From the NCBI RefSeq assembly GCF_009807035.1, contig NZ_WUBI01000001.1:1984001-2048000 (forward strand): a DNA stretch of 64,000 bases, given 5' to 3'. This document shows positions 35,074-43,974 of this stretch, one piece after another (within the stretch, counting starts at the first letter, position 1; each line of letters opens with the position of its first letter). The position numbers and the translations under genes are program-made. A model generated the notes under the pieces. That model had not been told where the DNA came from and did not search any database. It saw only the letters and a list, made by a program, of their open reading frames with translations. Source of the DNA: Paenibacillus dendrobii (GTDB lineage Bacteria > Bacillota > Bacilli > Paenibacillales > Paenibacillaceae).

Positions 35074-35832
35074 TTAGTACCTCAACTGCAGAAGCTGGTT
35101 CATGATTTCGGTATCATTCATTAAGACGTCATTATATTTGGTTGTAATCTTGCTCAAGAGCACATCATGGTAGAAGTAATCCGTAAAGACGCGCACAAAA
35201 GGCTGGGATCGGGTCTTGATAGCCTGCCAGGCCTCATTTTCCACGCCGGCAAAGATTACTTCCGCATCGTCGACGATCAGCAGCCTGAACCGCTCCAGCG
35301 ATACATGCTCCTCATTCGGCTCCATAATCACCAGATTCTTTAGACCGCTATGGATCTCCCCGACAGCCAGCGCTTCTACGCGAACTCCCGCCCGTTCCTT
35401 TTCTTCAAGAATAGGCAAATACTTCTGGAAATCCTCTTTCCAAGAGGAATACCGGATAGATCGATCTGCATCTACCAGCATCTGCTTGATTTGCGATTCG
35501 ATGGACGTATCAGCCTTCAGGCTCCACACGCGGTCATCCACGATCTCTTTCTGCAGTTTCTGCTGCTCCAGTTCCTTGATGTCCGACTTGAACTCGGCCG
35601 TCAGTTTCTCGATCACCAGCGGCAAGGCAAGTGCCGTGTAGAGTTTTTTCTTTTCCGAAATCGACTCCAGCACCATCCCCTTCTCCACCATCCGGGAGAT
35701 GACCTCATAAATTTTCGCTTTCGGCACGCCGGAATGCTTGACGATCATCGTCGCGTCCATTGGCTGCATCGTCGCAGCCAGCGTTTCATACACTTTGCTC
35801 TCATACTGTGAAAATCCGAATTTATGCAGCAA
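35074..35832 (-). CDS. TrmB-family transcriptional regulator
   Basis: This 252-residue protein has the TrmB winged helix (residues 1-75: FGFSQYESKVYETLAA, HSGVPKAKIYEVISRMVEKGMV), a coiled-coil segment (about 85-105) and a C-terminal effector-like domain (about 110-240). The start is TTG, as no earlier ATG is in frame. TrmB-like proteins usually sense sugars in archaea and some Firmicutes. It is likely to control the MFS gene downstream; the effector is unknown. Confidence 0.88.
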   Translation of the reverse strand: MLHKFGFSQYESKVYETLAATMQPMDATMIVKHSGVPKAKIYEVISRMVEKGMVLESISEKKKLYTALALPLVIEKLTAEFKSDIKELEQQKLQKEIVDDRVWSLKADTSIESQIKQMLVDADRSIRYSSWKEDFQKYLPILEEKERAGVRVEALAVGEIHSGLKNLVIMEPNEEHVSLERFRLLIVDDAEVIFAGVENEAWQAIKTRSQPFVRVFTDYFYHDVLLSKITTKYNDVLMNDTEIMNQLLQLRY

Positions 35833-35951
35833 CCTGTTCCAACCCCGATCTATCGAACTTGGTATAAATGTATCATAAATCCGGGTTCTGAGGAATATTC
35901 AGCTCGTCCACCCTCGTTTTAGCAATTCATGATTAAAATTTGCTGTTCGAA

Positions 35952-37049
35952 TCAGGCTTCGCTTGAGGGCAGACGGACTTCGAAAAGCGTTTCTATCGGG
36001 CCGCTCTGTACCGAGACCGTCCCTCCATGCTGCTCCACGATATTTTTGGTTATATACAAACCTATACCCGTGCTTCCGGATGGTTGCGTTCTGGCCTTAT
36101 CCCCCGTATACAGCATATCGAAAATATGCGGCAGATCCTCCGGATCAATACAATCTCCGTAATTGATGACCTGGACAACCGTTTCTTCCTCGTCGATAAA
36201 GCCTCGAACATCGATAAAACGGCCATCGCTTCCATAGCGGACCGAATTCGTCAGCAGATTCTCGAACACGCGCGCCAGCAGCTCACCATCCGCCGTGATG
36301 TTCAGCGGCCGGGCCACGGCCAGGCGGGCTGTCATGTCGTTTTTCTCGAAAACGGGATACAGCTCCTCGCATAACTGCATTAACAGCTCACTGAGATCAA
36401 ACCGCCTTTTATCCAGCGTCATTCTGCCATAATTCATCCGGGTAATTTCGAACAACTCATCGATTAGCTTTTGCAGCCGTTGCGATTTGGTATAGGCGAT
36501 CGTCGTATAATGCTTCGCCTGGTCCGGACTCAGCTCAGGGTCCTGAAGAATAAGATCCAGATACCCGATGACCGAAGTCAGCGGCGTGCGAAGATCATGA
36601 GCCAGGTTCAACACCAGCTGATCCTTGCTGCTTTCCGCGTAGTCTCCCCTTTCGACCGCTTCCTGAAGCATTCTCATCGCGATATTGACGTCTTTACCGA
36701 TCGTTCCAAACTCGTCCTTCGAAGAAATCCGGACCTCATGAGAAAAGTCCCCTTCCGCCAAGTGATGAATTCCCTGGGATATTTTCTTGAAATAGGTGGC
36801 ATAGGGCTTCGTAAACAGAAAGAAAAACAAGATGGCAAGGGGAACAAAAATAATCAAAAAGGCGTTCACATCGCCTACATCCCTCATAAAATACCGGATC
36901 TGCGTCAGCGGATTCTCATACAGCACCTCGGAACGATAATAAAGCTGCAGCACCTTATAGATAGCAAACGTGATCCCCCCGGACGAAAGCATGCTAAGCA
37001 TCAACAGCAGAATCATTCGGGTTCGAAAGCTGTGTATAATTCTACGCAT
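35952..37049 (-). CDS. VanS-like sensor histidine kinase
   Basis: This 365-residue kinase has two membrane segments (about 12-30 and 58-78), a HAMP region (80-130), a HisKA box (NLAHDLRTPLTSVIGYLD, His about 150) and an HATPase domain (ENLLTNSVRYG, TGIGLYITKNIVEQHGG). The short extracellular loop suggests sensing at the membrane or cell envelope. Its start overlaps the regulator stop by 8 bases (ATGCGTAG). No vancomycin-resistance ligase genes are near, so the regulon is unknown. Confidence 0.93.
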   Translation of the reverse strand: MRRIIHSFRTRMILLLMLSMLSSGGITFAIYKVLQLYYRSEVLYENPLTQIRYFMRDVGDVNAFLIIFVPLAILFFFLFTKPYATYFKKISQGIHHLAEGDFSHEVRISSKDEFGTIGKDVNIAMRMLQEAVERGDYAESSKDQLVLNLAHDLRTPLTSVIGYLDLILQDPELSPDQAKHYTTIAYTKSQRLQKLIDELFEITRMNYGRMTLDKRRFDLSELLMQLCEELYPVFEKNDMTARLAVARPLNITADGELLARVFENLLTNSVRYGSDGRFIDVRGFIDEEETVVQVINYGDCIDPEDLPHIFDMLYTGDKARTQPSGSTGIGLYITKNIVEQHGGTVSVQSGPIETLFEVRLPSSEA

Positions 37050-37731
37050 GGAGCGTATAACCTACCCCCCATACCGTTTTGATGAATTTGTTCTTATCCT
37101 CGTCCAGCTTTTTGCGCAGCGTTCGGATATGAACCATGACCGTATTGCCCCCTTCGAAATAATCCTCGCCCCACACCTGCTCAAAAATATTTTCGGCGCT
37201 GAATACCTTCTTCGGGTGTCTGGCCATCAAGTATAAAATATCAAATTCTTTTGGCGTGAGCTCGATCGTTTTACCGTACAGGTCCACGGTGCGCTGCTCC
37301 GGATAAATGATCAAGCCCCCAACTTCAATTATCGGTTTGCTCGCCGTGGCCATTTGCGTAAGCTGCATAGTCCGCCGCAAGTGGGCATTCACGCGGGCCA
37401 CCAGCTCCATCGGGTTAAATGGCTTCGTCATATAATCATCCGCCCCGCGGACCAATCCTTCGATTTTATCCAGATCGGACGCTTTGGCGCTCAAAAAAAT
37501 GATGGGGAAATAATACTTTTCCCGGATCTGCCTGGTCACTTCATAGCCATTGAACTTGGGCATCATGATGTCCAAAATGGCCAAATCAACGGGCTGTGTA
37601 TGTACGGTCTGAATTGCGTCCTGCCCATTATGTACAGTGATGCAGTGGTAACCCTCTTTCTGTAAATGTAATGCTATCAGGTCAGCAATTTCATGCTCGT
37701 CGTCTGCGATCAATATTGTGGTACGGTTCAT
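37042..37731 (-). CDS. OmpR/VanR-type response regulator
   Basis: This 229-residue protein has a receiver domain (DDEHEIADLIALHL; Asp about 53 in LAILDIMMPKFNGYE) and an OmpR winged helix (about 130-228: ELTPKEFDILYLMARHPKKVF, VMVHIRTLRKKL). The ATG at 37731 follows GAGGGGATAGC and is preferred over an in-frame start 48 bases earlier. It is translationally coupled with the kinase at 35952-37049. The target genes are not evident from the window. Confidence 0.93.
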   Translation of the reverse strand: MNRTTILIADDEHEIADLIALHLQKEGYHCITVHNGQDAIQTVHTQPVDLAILDIMMPKFNGYEVTRQIREKYYFPIIFLSAKASDLDKIEGLVRGADDYMTKPFNPMELVARVNAHLRRTMQLTQMATASKPIIEVGGLIIYPEQRTVDLYGKTIELTPKEFDILYLMARHPKKVFSAENIFEQVWGEDYFEGGNTVMVHIRTLRKKLDEDKNKFIKTVWGVGYTLHA

Positions 37732-37776
37732 GCTATCCCCTCCTCTATTCAATATACATAAGATGCCGGCCAATGA

Positions 37777-37804
37777 CAAAAGCCAACCCGTAAACGGATT
37801 GGCT
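37777..37804 (-). terminator. Terminator after the quinone oxidoreductase gene
   Basis: On minus AGCCAATCC pairs with GGGTTGGCT (G-U tolerated) followed by TTTTG. Confidence 0.6.
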
Positions 37805-37828
37805 ATGTCTATTGAACAAATAAGAAAA

Positions 37829-38797
37829 TCACGGAATCAATAAAATTTTGCCCGTACTCTTGCGCCCTTCCAAAAACCGGTGAGCTTCCGCCCCTTCATG
37901 CAGCCGATAACGGGCCGGTTCACCCAACCTTAACCGGCCTCCCCTGATCTCTTCAAACAGCGAATCGCCGCGGCAAATCCGATCTTCCCTTGTCGTGACA
38001 TGATTCCACAGGTCCCCGCCAGTCAAGGTTTTGGAGGTATCCATCAGCATGCGGGGATCGACAGGCTCCGGATCGCCACCCGACATTCCGTAGAATACGA
38101 CCGCTCCTCTCTTCCGTACGGCGGCAAAGCTGTCCATCAGCGTAGAGCCTACGGAGTCATAAGCCACATGAACGCCTTCGAAGCCAGCCGACCATGCAGG
38201 CACAGCCTTCACCCAGTCTTCCTGATACAGCATCACTTCGTCCGCCCCGGCTTCAAGCGCCACCTTTTTCTTGGCGTCGCTCGAGGTAAGACCGAATACC
38301 CGTGCACCTTTTGCCTTGCACAATTGGATGAGAAGCTGTCCCACGCCCCCAGCGGCGGCATGGATGAGAACCTCTTCCCCGGCTTGTACCGGGTAGCTGT
38401 CGTGAACGAGATAATGCGCGGTGAGTCCTTGCAGCAGTACGGCAGAGGCCTGTTCGAACGATATATCATCAGGCAGCGGAATGGCCTTGTCGGAAGGAAC
38501 TGACACAAGCTCCGCATTGGCAAACGGCACATCGGCAAAAGCAACGCGGTCACCCACGTTCAGGCCGCTCACGCCGGCACCCACCTGTTCAATGACGCCT
38601 GCTCCCTCATAACCAAGAATATAGGGAGGCGTTCCTGTTAAATGATAATTTCCTTTTCTGCGGTAAATGTCGGCGAAGTTCAGGCCGATTGCCTTCATCC
38701 TCACGATGACATGACCATCCGAAATGACGGGTTCCGGGATGTCTCTGTATTCCAGCACCTCCGGTCCTCCAAAACGGTCAAACACTAGAGCTTTCAT
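37829..38797 (-). CDS. Zinc-independent quinone oxidoreductase (NADPH, QOR family)
   Basis: This 322-residue medium-chain dehydrogenase has the QOR motif AAAGGVGQLLIQLCKAKGARVFGL for NADPH binding (about 145-168) and an N-terminal GroES-like fold (LNFADIYRRKGNYH). Zinc-ligand residues of alcohol dehydrogenases are absent. It should reduce quinones or related alkenals with one-electron or two-electron transfer. It is a single gene with terminators on both sides. Confidence 0.9.
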   Translation of the reverse strand: MKALVFDRFGGPEVLEYRDIPEPVISDGHVIVRMKAIGLNFADIYRRKGNYHLTGTPPYILGYEGAGVIEQVGAGVSGLNVGDRVAFADVPFANAELVSVPSDKAIPLPDDISFEQASAVLLQGLTAHYLVHDSYPVQAGEEVLIHAAAGGVGQLLIQLCKAKGARVFGLTSSDAKKKVALEAGADEVMLYQEDWVKAVPAWSAGFEGVHVAYDSVGSTLMDSFAAVRKRGAVVFYGMSGGDPEPVDPRMLMDTSKTLTGGDLWNHVTTREDRICRGDSLFEEIRGGRLRLGEPARYRLHEGAEAHRFLEGRKSTGKILLIP

Positions 38798-38867
38798 GGG
38801 CTAACCTCCCTTTCCTCTATTCATGCCCGCTTATTGTATCATAATGAATATCGCTATAACGAGGGCG

Positions 38868-38907
38868 AAAAAAGAGAAGCCGGACGGCGGCTTCCCCAGC
38901 TTCTCTT
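38868..38907 (-). terminator. Terminator of the ECF transporter operon
   Basis: On minus AAGAGAAGC pairs with GCTTCTCTT around an inner GGAAGCCGCC region; TTTTTT follows. It lies 28 bp after the EcfT stop. Confidence 0.8.
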
Positions 38908-38934
38908 GGCCCGGAAATTCCGAGCGCGGTGTCA

Positions 38935-39765
38935 TCATGAAAATGGATACCAAAAATGCTTAAGCACGGCAACCTTGAGCCAGATCCCTGCTGCAAGCAA
39001 TGCAACTCCCAGAACTGCGATGGTCCAATCCACCGGCTCCATGTTTTTCCCGCTGTACCAGGTGCGGCACTTCTGCGTACCGAAACCCCGCAGCTCCATC
39101 GCATTCGTAACCGAATCGATGCGGTGCAGGGCAGACTGCAGCACCGGCACAACCACGGCAGCCAGGTTGCGCAAACGCTGCTTGATGCTGCCGTCCTCCT
39201 TCGAGATGCCCATGCCGCGGGCCTGCATCGAATTCAAAGTGCTGCGGAACTCCTCCGTCAGGTCCGGGATATAACGCAGCGCAATGCTGACCGCATAGGC
39301 GATCTTGTAGGGAATGCCGATGCGGTTGAGGCTGCTTGCAAATGCACTGGGCTGTGTCGTGAAAATGCACAGGATCGTGATCGGCAGCAGCGTCAAATAT
39401 TTGGCTGACAACGTTAATACGTAAAACAATGTTTCCGTATTAATCGTATTATAGCCAAGCGGAATAACCGGTGTATCCGTTCCGGTAAGCCGGGTTCCGA
39501 AGGTCGGCGTAATCAGCAGGATGAAAATCCCGTTCAGTACGGTGAAGATAATCATCAGCCAGAACAAAAAAGCCATCCGCTTAAAAGGAATCCCTGCGGT
39601 AATGAGCAGCGCAATGCCTACAATCAACATCGGAACAAACACCCGCAGATCCAAAAACATGTAAGTCATGACCGTCCAGGCCATAAACAACACCAGCTTA
39701 ACAGCTCCGTCCAGCCGGTGAAACAGCGAGTTCCCCGTTACATAGAGGCTTCCCGTTCTATTCAT
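38935..39765 (-). CDS. ECF transporter T component (EcfT family)
   Basis: This 276-residue membrane protein has about five or six membrane segments and the EcfT coupling-helix signature (ALRYIPDLTEEFRSTLNSM, followed by QARG). It transmits ATP hydrolysis from the fused ATPase to the substrate-binding S component. Its start overlaps the ATPase stop by 8 bases. It is the last gene of a dedicated S-AA-T operon, so this ECF importer is unlikely to be the shared group II type. Confidence 0.92.
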   Translation of the reverse strand: MNRTGSLYVTGNSLFHRLDGAVKLVLFMAWTVMTYMFLDLRVFVPMLIVGIALLITAGIPFKRMAFLFWLMIIFTVLNGIFILLITPTFGTRLTGTDTPVIPLGYNTINTETLFYVLTLSAKYLTLLPITILCIFTTQPSAFASSLNRIGIPYKIAYAVSIALRYIPDLTEEFRSTLNSMQARGMGISKEDGSIKQRLRNLAAVVVPVLQSALHRIDSVTNAMELRGFGTQKCRTWYSGKNMEPVDWTIAVLGVALLAAGIWLKVAVLKHFWYPFS

Positions 39766-41464
39766 GGCCTTTCCCCTTTTTCTCTTCGTTGATAAACGCC
39801 TGCACGAACCGCTCCGGCGAAGCCAGCCCGTTCGCTTTCGCGAACAAGGACAGCGAGGTTTCCTTCAAGTGTGCGGCTTCCGTAATATCCGGACTGCTCA
39901 GCACAGTCGCAACCGAAGCCTCGGCAATAACACGTCCGCCACTGAGAACGATAGCCCGCGCTGCATATTCCAGCGCTAAATACATGTCGTGAGTGATCAG
40001 AAGAAATCCCATGCCGAGGCCTGATAAGGATTCGATGAAATCCATGAATTCCTTGTAATGATGATAATCCTGTCCTGCGGTCGGCTCGTCCAGAATGATC
40101 AGTTTCGGCTCCAGTACCAAAATGGAAGCAATGCTGAGCCGCTTTTTCTGCCCGTAACTAAGCGCCGAGACCGGCCAGTTGCGGAACGGATATAAGCCGC
40201 AGATCCGCAGTACCTCTTCGACACGCTCCTTGATTTCTGCCGCAGGGACTCCCCTGACCTTAAGTCCAAGTCCCACCTCTTCGGCAATCATATGCTGCGT
40301 AATCATCCGGTTCGGGTTCTGCATAACGTAACCGATGGCCTCGCCGCGACGGCGGATGGACCAGGAGTTCATATCTTGTCCGTCATACAGCAGTCCGCCG
40401 GCCTGCGGCTTCAGAATGCCCGTGATCAGCTGCGAAATGGTCGACTTTCCGGCTCCATTATTGCCTAGCAAGGCAACAATCTCACCTGAGCCGATCTTCA
40501 AGGAAACATCCTGAATAACCGGCTTCTGTGGATCATAACCAAACGTAAGGCCGTTAACCTCGAGCAAATTCTTCGTTTGCCCATGCTCTTGTTCCAGCCC
40601 CGCTTGCTCGCTCCATAGATCCAGCTTGGACTTTAACTCCGGCATATTCAGCGCCTGCGGACGGCTCAGGCCGCTCACGCCGGCAACCGAGAGCCCGGCA
40701 TATTCGAGCGCATCGACATAAAGCGGCGGTCTCAGACCGTAACTGCGCAGAACGCCGGCAGACAAAATCTCATCTGGCGTGCCGATCGCGGCAATCCGTC
40801 CTTCATTCATCAGCACGATCCGGTCGACCGCCTGCTGCAGCACATCCTCGACGCGGTGCTCGATAATGATAACCGTCTTTCCGCTCTGGCGGTGAATATC
40901 GTCGATGAGCTGCATCGCCTTGCGCCCGCTTGCCGGATCGAGGTTTGCCAAAGGCTCATCAAAAAGAAGCACATCTGCATCGGTGGACAGGACGCCAGCC
41001 AAGGATACATTCTGTTTTTGGCCTCCAGACAGTTCATACGGACTGTGCTCGATATACTCCAGCATATCAACCATGTTTAAAGCAGCCGCCACATCCTGTT
41101 TCATCTGCGGGCGGGGCATCGCTTTATTTTCCATGACGAAAGCCGTATCTTCAGCGACGGTAAGCCCCACGAACTGGGAATCCTGGTCCTGCAGGATGGT
41201 CCCGACCGTGCGGCTCAATTTGAAAATGCTTAAATCGGAAGGATTCTGGCCATCGATTTTCAGACTGCCAGTGGCTTCTCCCCCGTATGTAAAAGGAATA
41301 AGCCCATTGATGCAATGGGCCAATGTCGATTTGCCGGAGCCGCTGGGTCCCGCGATCCAGATCTTCTCCCCCGGATAGATATCCAGCGTAATCTCTTTCA
41401 GCGTAGGCTCCGACTGATTTTTATATTTAAATCCGTAGTGTTGAAACAAGATGATTGGCTGCAT
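39758..41464 (-). CDS. ECF transporter ATPase with two fused nucleotide-binding domains
   Basis: This 568-residue protein joins two ABC ATPase domains. The first has Walker A GPSGSGKST (about 40-48), signature LSGGQKQ and Walker B LLFDEPLANLD. The second has GNNGAGKST (about 332), the variant signature LSYGQKK and IILDEPTAGQD. The layout is that of YkoD-type ATPases of ECF importers. Gene order S, A-A, T is the same as in the UPF0397-type vitamin importers of Firmicutes. It should sit at the membrane with the T protein encoded downstream. Confidence 0.93.
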   Translation of the reverse strand: MQPIILFQHYGFKYKNQSEPTLKEITLDIYPGEKIWIAGPSGSGKSTLAHCINGLIPFTYGGEATGSLKIDGQNPSDLSIFKLSRTVGTILQDQDSQFVGLTVAEDTAFVMENKAMPRPQMKQDVAAALNMVDMLEYIEHSPYELSGGQKQNVSLAGVLSTDADVLLFDEPLANLDPASGRKAMQLIDDIHRQSGKTVIIIEHRVEDVLQQAVDRIVLMNEGRIAAIGTPDEILSAGVLRSYGLRPPLYVDALEYAGLSVAGVSGLSRPQALNMPELKSKLDLWSEQAGLEQEHGQTKNLLEVNGLTFGYDPQKPVIQDVSLKIGSGEIVALLGNNGAGKSTISQLITGILKPQAGGLLYDGQDMNSWSIRRRGEAIGYVMQNPNRMITQHMIAEEVGLGLKVRGVPAAEIKERVEEVLRICGLYPFRNWPVSALSYGQKKRLSIASILVLEPKLIILDEPTAGQDYHHYKEFMDFIESLSGLGMGFLLITHDMYLALEYAARAIVLSGGRVIAEASVATVLSSPDITEAAHLKETSLSLFAKANGLASPERFVQAFINEEKKGKGHE

Positions 41465-41503
41465 AACAATTAAAAACTCCTATCTCTTCGGTGCTGTAGG
41501 CAC

Positions 41504-42064
41504 CTACTCGTTGACGCTCAGGTTGCTGACTTTGGCGTTTCTTCTCGCAAAGCCGATCACGGCCGGCACGCCCAGCACCAGGAATACGATAATATTGGAA
41601 ATCGAAGCGGCAGTCACCTGTACGACCAGCTTGTCGGACGGCTCGCCCATGAAGGCAATATCGAACCAGCCGGAGAACAGAAGCGACAAAATGATTCCTA
41701 CGATCCCGTATACGATAAACAAACTGATATGTTTTCCTTTATAAGCACCGTTTTGCGGGTCAAATCCCTTGGAGAGAAAAATAAGTCCCATAAATGCGGC
41801 GGTGATGCCCGAACCAAGAGCCCAGCCCCACCATACCGTACCGCTGGTCAGCAGGTCATTCAGCACGTGGCCGATGAGTCCCGCTATAAACCCGACCACC
41901 GGGCCGAACAGGGCTCCAAAAATCGCCAGCAGCGCAATCGCCGGACGTAACGAGGTATCGGGTCCCACGGGAATACCAATAAAGCTGGTGGCTCCATACA
42001 GGGCCGCACCGATGCCTATCGTCACCACAGTTCTTGTGTTCAACTGAAAAATAGATTTCTTCAA
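41504..42064 (-). CDS. ECF transporter S component, UPF0397 family
   Basis: This roughly 186-residue protein has five or six membrane segments and the UPF0397 pattern (VVTIGIGAALYGATSFIGIPVG, ALFGPVVGFIAGLIGHVLND, WWGWALGSGITAAFMG). S components bind a vitamin or its precursor; the substrate of this family is uncertain, and hydroxymethylpyrimidine/thiamine is often suggested by analogy. I prefer TTG at 42064 (KKSIFQLN), because GGGAAAGGTGA lies 7 bases ahead, over ATG at 42097. No TPP riboswitch was seen upstream. Confidence 0.87.
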   Translation of the reverse strand: MKKSIFQLNTRTVVTIGIGAALYGATSFIGIPVGPDTSLRPAIALLAIFGALFGPVVGFIAGLIGHVLNDLLTSGTVWWGWALGSGITAAFMGLIFLSKGFDPQNGAYKGKHISLFIVYGIVGIILSLLFSGWFDIAFMGEPSDKLVVQVTAASISNIIVFLVLGVPAVIGFARRNAKVSNLSVNE

Positions 42065-42337
42065 TGCAGAGTCACCTTTCCCAACATGAATATTCAACAG
42101 CGCTCATGTCCAAAGACGAACATTGAACGTTGATTGTACTTTTAATATAAGGGCACTTGGTCAGGAAGGCAAAACTTTTTTTGGAAAATGGGATATAGAT
42201 TTTATTCGGCAAATCGTGGTTTTACGCGAAAATCGCGTCAGCGCAGCGAAAAATACCAATTTAATCTATCGGAAATGTATAATTTTGTTGAATGTTTGCT
42301 TTTACCGCCTCTCTAAGAAGGCCTGCCTCTCGAATTC
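42065..42337. other. Leader and upstream region of the ECF operon
   Basis: No gene is supported. Besides the ECF promoter it holds an ACGCGA AAA TCGCGT palindrome (42224-42238) of unknown role, about midway between the divergent promoters. Confidence 0.4.
42119..42172 (-). promoter_or_regulatory. Promoter of the ECF operon with palindromic start-site box
   Basis: TTGCCT (42172-42167) and TATATT (42149-42144) on minus are 17 bp apart. AACGTTCAATGTT (42131-42119), an imperfect palindrome, lies just downstream of the transcription start and is a candidate operator. Confidence 0.5.
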
Positions 42338-42366
42338 TTGAGTTGTCCCGGGAAGCATGGTATCCT
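42338..42366 (+). promoter_or_regulatory. Candidate promoter of the Bcr/CflA exporter transcript
   Basis: TTGAGT (42338-42343) and TATCCT (42361-42366) are 17 bp apart. The predicted start near 42373 gives a leader of about 200 nt containing the elements below. Confidence 0.45.
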
Positions 42367-42430
42367 TTTGTGAATCCGAATGTAACGAAATACCGATGAC
42401 CTCTGATCCGTTCAGCGGTTATTCAAGCAA

Positions 42431-42440
42431 GCCCTCCTAC
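42431..42440 (+). promoter_or_regulatory. Perfect anti-Shine-Dalgarno sequence in the exporter leader
   Basis: GCCCTCCTAC is the exact reverse complement of GTAGGAGGGC (42558-42567), which contains the exporter ribosome site. Pairing would hide that site; the leader ORF lies between the two. Confidence 0.6.
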
Positions 42441-42465
42441 CACTAAACGAAAAGGCGGTTCTCAT

Positions 42466-42513
42466 ATGATGATTTATGGCCGTATTGCTGTCATGATGCC
42501 CCCGTTTCCCTAG
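42466..42513 (+). CDS. Leader peptide ORF of 15 codons, likely translational attenuator
   Basis: The frame encodes MMIYGRIAVMMPPFP and stops at TAG. AAAGGCGG lies 7 bases before the ATG. The proline-rich end before the stop (PPFP) is of a type that slows ribosomes. Three bases after the stop begins a stable hairpin (42516-42557), and the exporter ribosome site follows it. This layout is that of drug-inducible leader peptides before resistance genes, but no homologue is known to me. Confidence 0.55.
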   Translation: MMIYGRIAVMMPPFP

Positions 42514-42515
42514 CT

Positions 42516-42557
42516 AGGCTCCTATTTCCCTGATTCTGAATCTGAAATAACGAGCCT
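42516..42557 (+). promoter_or_regulatory. Hairpin abutting the exporter ribosome-binding site
   Basis: AGGCTC pairs with GAGCCT, and TATTTC with GAAATA, around a CCTGATTCTGAATCT loop. An alternative pairing of CTCCTA (42519-42524) with TAGGAG (42559-42564) would hide the ribosome site instead. Confidence 0.5.
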
Positions 42558-42576
42558 GTAGGAGGGCATAAACGGA

Positions 42577-43758
42577 ATGAAAAAATATACAGTACCTTCT
42601 TTGCTGTTAATGATCGTACTTGTGGCTTTTCCGCAAATCAGCGAGACGATCTACACACCTTCTTTACCTGATATTTCAATCGCGCTGGGTGCCACCAATA
42701 ATGCGGTGCAGCTCACCCTAAGCATCTATTTTATCGGCTTCGCATTCGGCGTCTTCGGCTGGGGCTGGCTGTCCGATAGGATCGGGCGGAGGCCTGCCAT
42801 GCTCGGAGGTCTCATCGTATACGGACTGGGCAGTCTGATGTGTTTCTTTTCCGGATCCATCGGCCTGCTGCTCGTTAGCCGTTTCATTCAGGCTTTTGGA
42901 GCCGCGACAGGATCGATCATCACCCAAACGATTCTTCGCGAAAGCGTTTCGGGGCATCAGCGGCATGCCATGTTTGCGCAAATCTCTGCCGTCATCGCCT
43001 TTACGCCCGCGGCAGGGCCGCTAATCGGCGGTTGGGTTGACCAGGCCTTGGGCTTCAGGGCCGTTTTCCTCACCCTTGTGGTGATGAGCGTCCTGTTGTT
43101 CATTTATGCCTCTGCCAGGCTGCCCGAAACAACCGATGTTTCCACTAGAAAAAGGATTTCGATGCTGCCTGTCTTGAAAAGAATGGTAGCATCCCCGAGA
43201 GTGCCTGTTTTCGGGCTCTTGATCGGAGGCATCAACGGAGTATTGTTCAGCTACTACGCAGAAGCTCCCTTTATTTTCATGGAGCATTTTCATCTATCGC
43301 CGGGAATTTACGGTTTTCTTGGCATTCTGGTGGCGTTGGCATCGATTGTGGGTGCCCTGATCTCCAAGAGACTATTGAACGTTTTAGTTCCCGAAAAGAT
43401 CATCCATTGGGGTTGTCTCGTGATGACCGCCGGAGCCTTGTTGTTAACCGTCATGAGCAGCGTTACAGCAATGCCTGATCCGGTCGCCATCGGATGCATC
43501 TTAATGAGTGTATTTGTTTTGTTAATGGGGGCCGGGATCGCCCTGCCGAATTGTTTGAGTCTGGCTCTTGCCCGTTTTCACGATGTGGCGGGAACGGCAG
43601 GCGCAATGTTCAGTTTGGGATATTATCTGCTAGTCAGCTTGACGACATGGGGCATGAGTTCTCTCCATAATGAATCCTTGATGACGATGCCCGTCTATTT
43701 CTTGATTCTAAGCATCGCCATGCTGCTGCTCGGCAGAAAGTATATTACGAAAGAATAG
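42577..43758 (+). CDS. Bcr/CflA-type MFS multidrug exporter
   Basis: This 393-residue protein has twelve membrane segments and the family motif GWLSDRIGRRPAMLGG after segment 2, plus the FIQAFGAATGSIITQTILRE segment near residue 110, as in Bcr and CflA efflux pumps. It should export drugs by proton antiport. The ATG follows TAGGAGGG. Upstream is a leader with a 15-codon ORF and an anti-Shine-Dalgarno sequence (42431-42567), so synthesis is probably induced at translation by a ribosome-targeting compound. It is transcribed alone. Confidence 0.92.
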   Translation: MKKYTVPSLLLMIVLVAFPQISETIYTPSLPDISIALGATNNAVQLTLSIYFIGFAFGVFGWGWLSDRIGRRPAMLGGLIVYGLGSLMCFFSGSIGLLLVSRFIQAFGAATGSIITQTILRESVSGHQRHAMFAQISAVIAFTPAAGPLIGGWVDQALGFRAVFLTLVVMSVLLFIYASARLPETTDVSTRKRISMLPVLKRMVASPRVPVFGLLIGGINGVLFSYYAEAPFIFMEHFHLSPGIYGFLGILVALASIVGALISKRLLNVLVPEKIIHWGCLVMTAGALLLTVMSSVTAMPDPVAIGCILMSVFVLLMGAGIALPNCLSLALARFHDVAGTAGAMFSLGYYLLVSLTTWGMSSLHNESLMTMPVYFLILSIAMLLLGRKYITKE

Positions 43759-43905
43759 TTCGTTCACGGAATAGTTAGCTTGAATGCATGATCCTACATT
43801 TCTAAGGAGAATCGTAACGGGGCTTTTTCTATATGATGATATACAGACCTAAATTTTTTTAGCAACGCAATTTTGAAGAAGATAGTCTAGATCTAAGGAA
43901 AAACT

Positions 43906-43949
43906 AAAACCAGCCGAAATAGGGATGATGTCCCTTCCGGCTGGTTTTT
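43906..43949 (-). terminator. Terminator of the rhaA-rhaB operon
   Basis: On minus CCAGCCG pairs with CGGCTGG, inner GGG with CCC, then TTTTAGTTTTT. It lies 26 bp after the stop of the small frame at 43975-44121. Confidence 0.8.
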
Positions 43950-43974
43950 CGGTTTGCGAGCTTTATATGCATGT

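Noticed and set aside
42065..42172. TPP or other riboswitch in the ECF operon leader
   Set aside because: The leader is only about 75-80 nt from the predicted start and shows no CTGAGA or other conserved riboswitch core.
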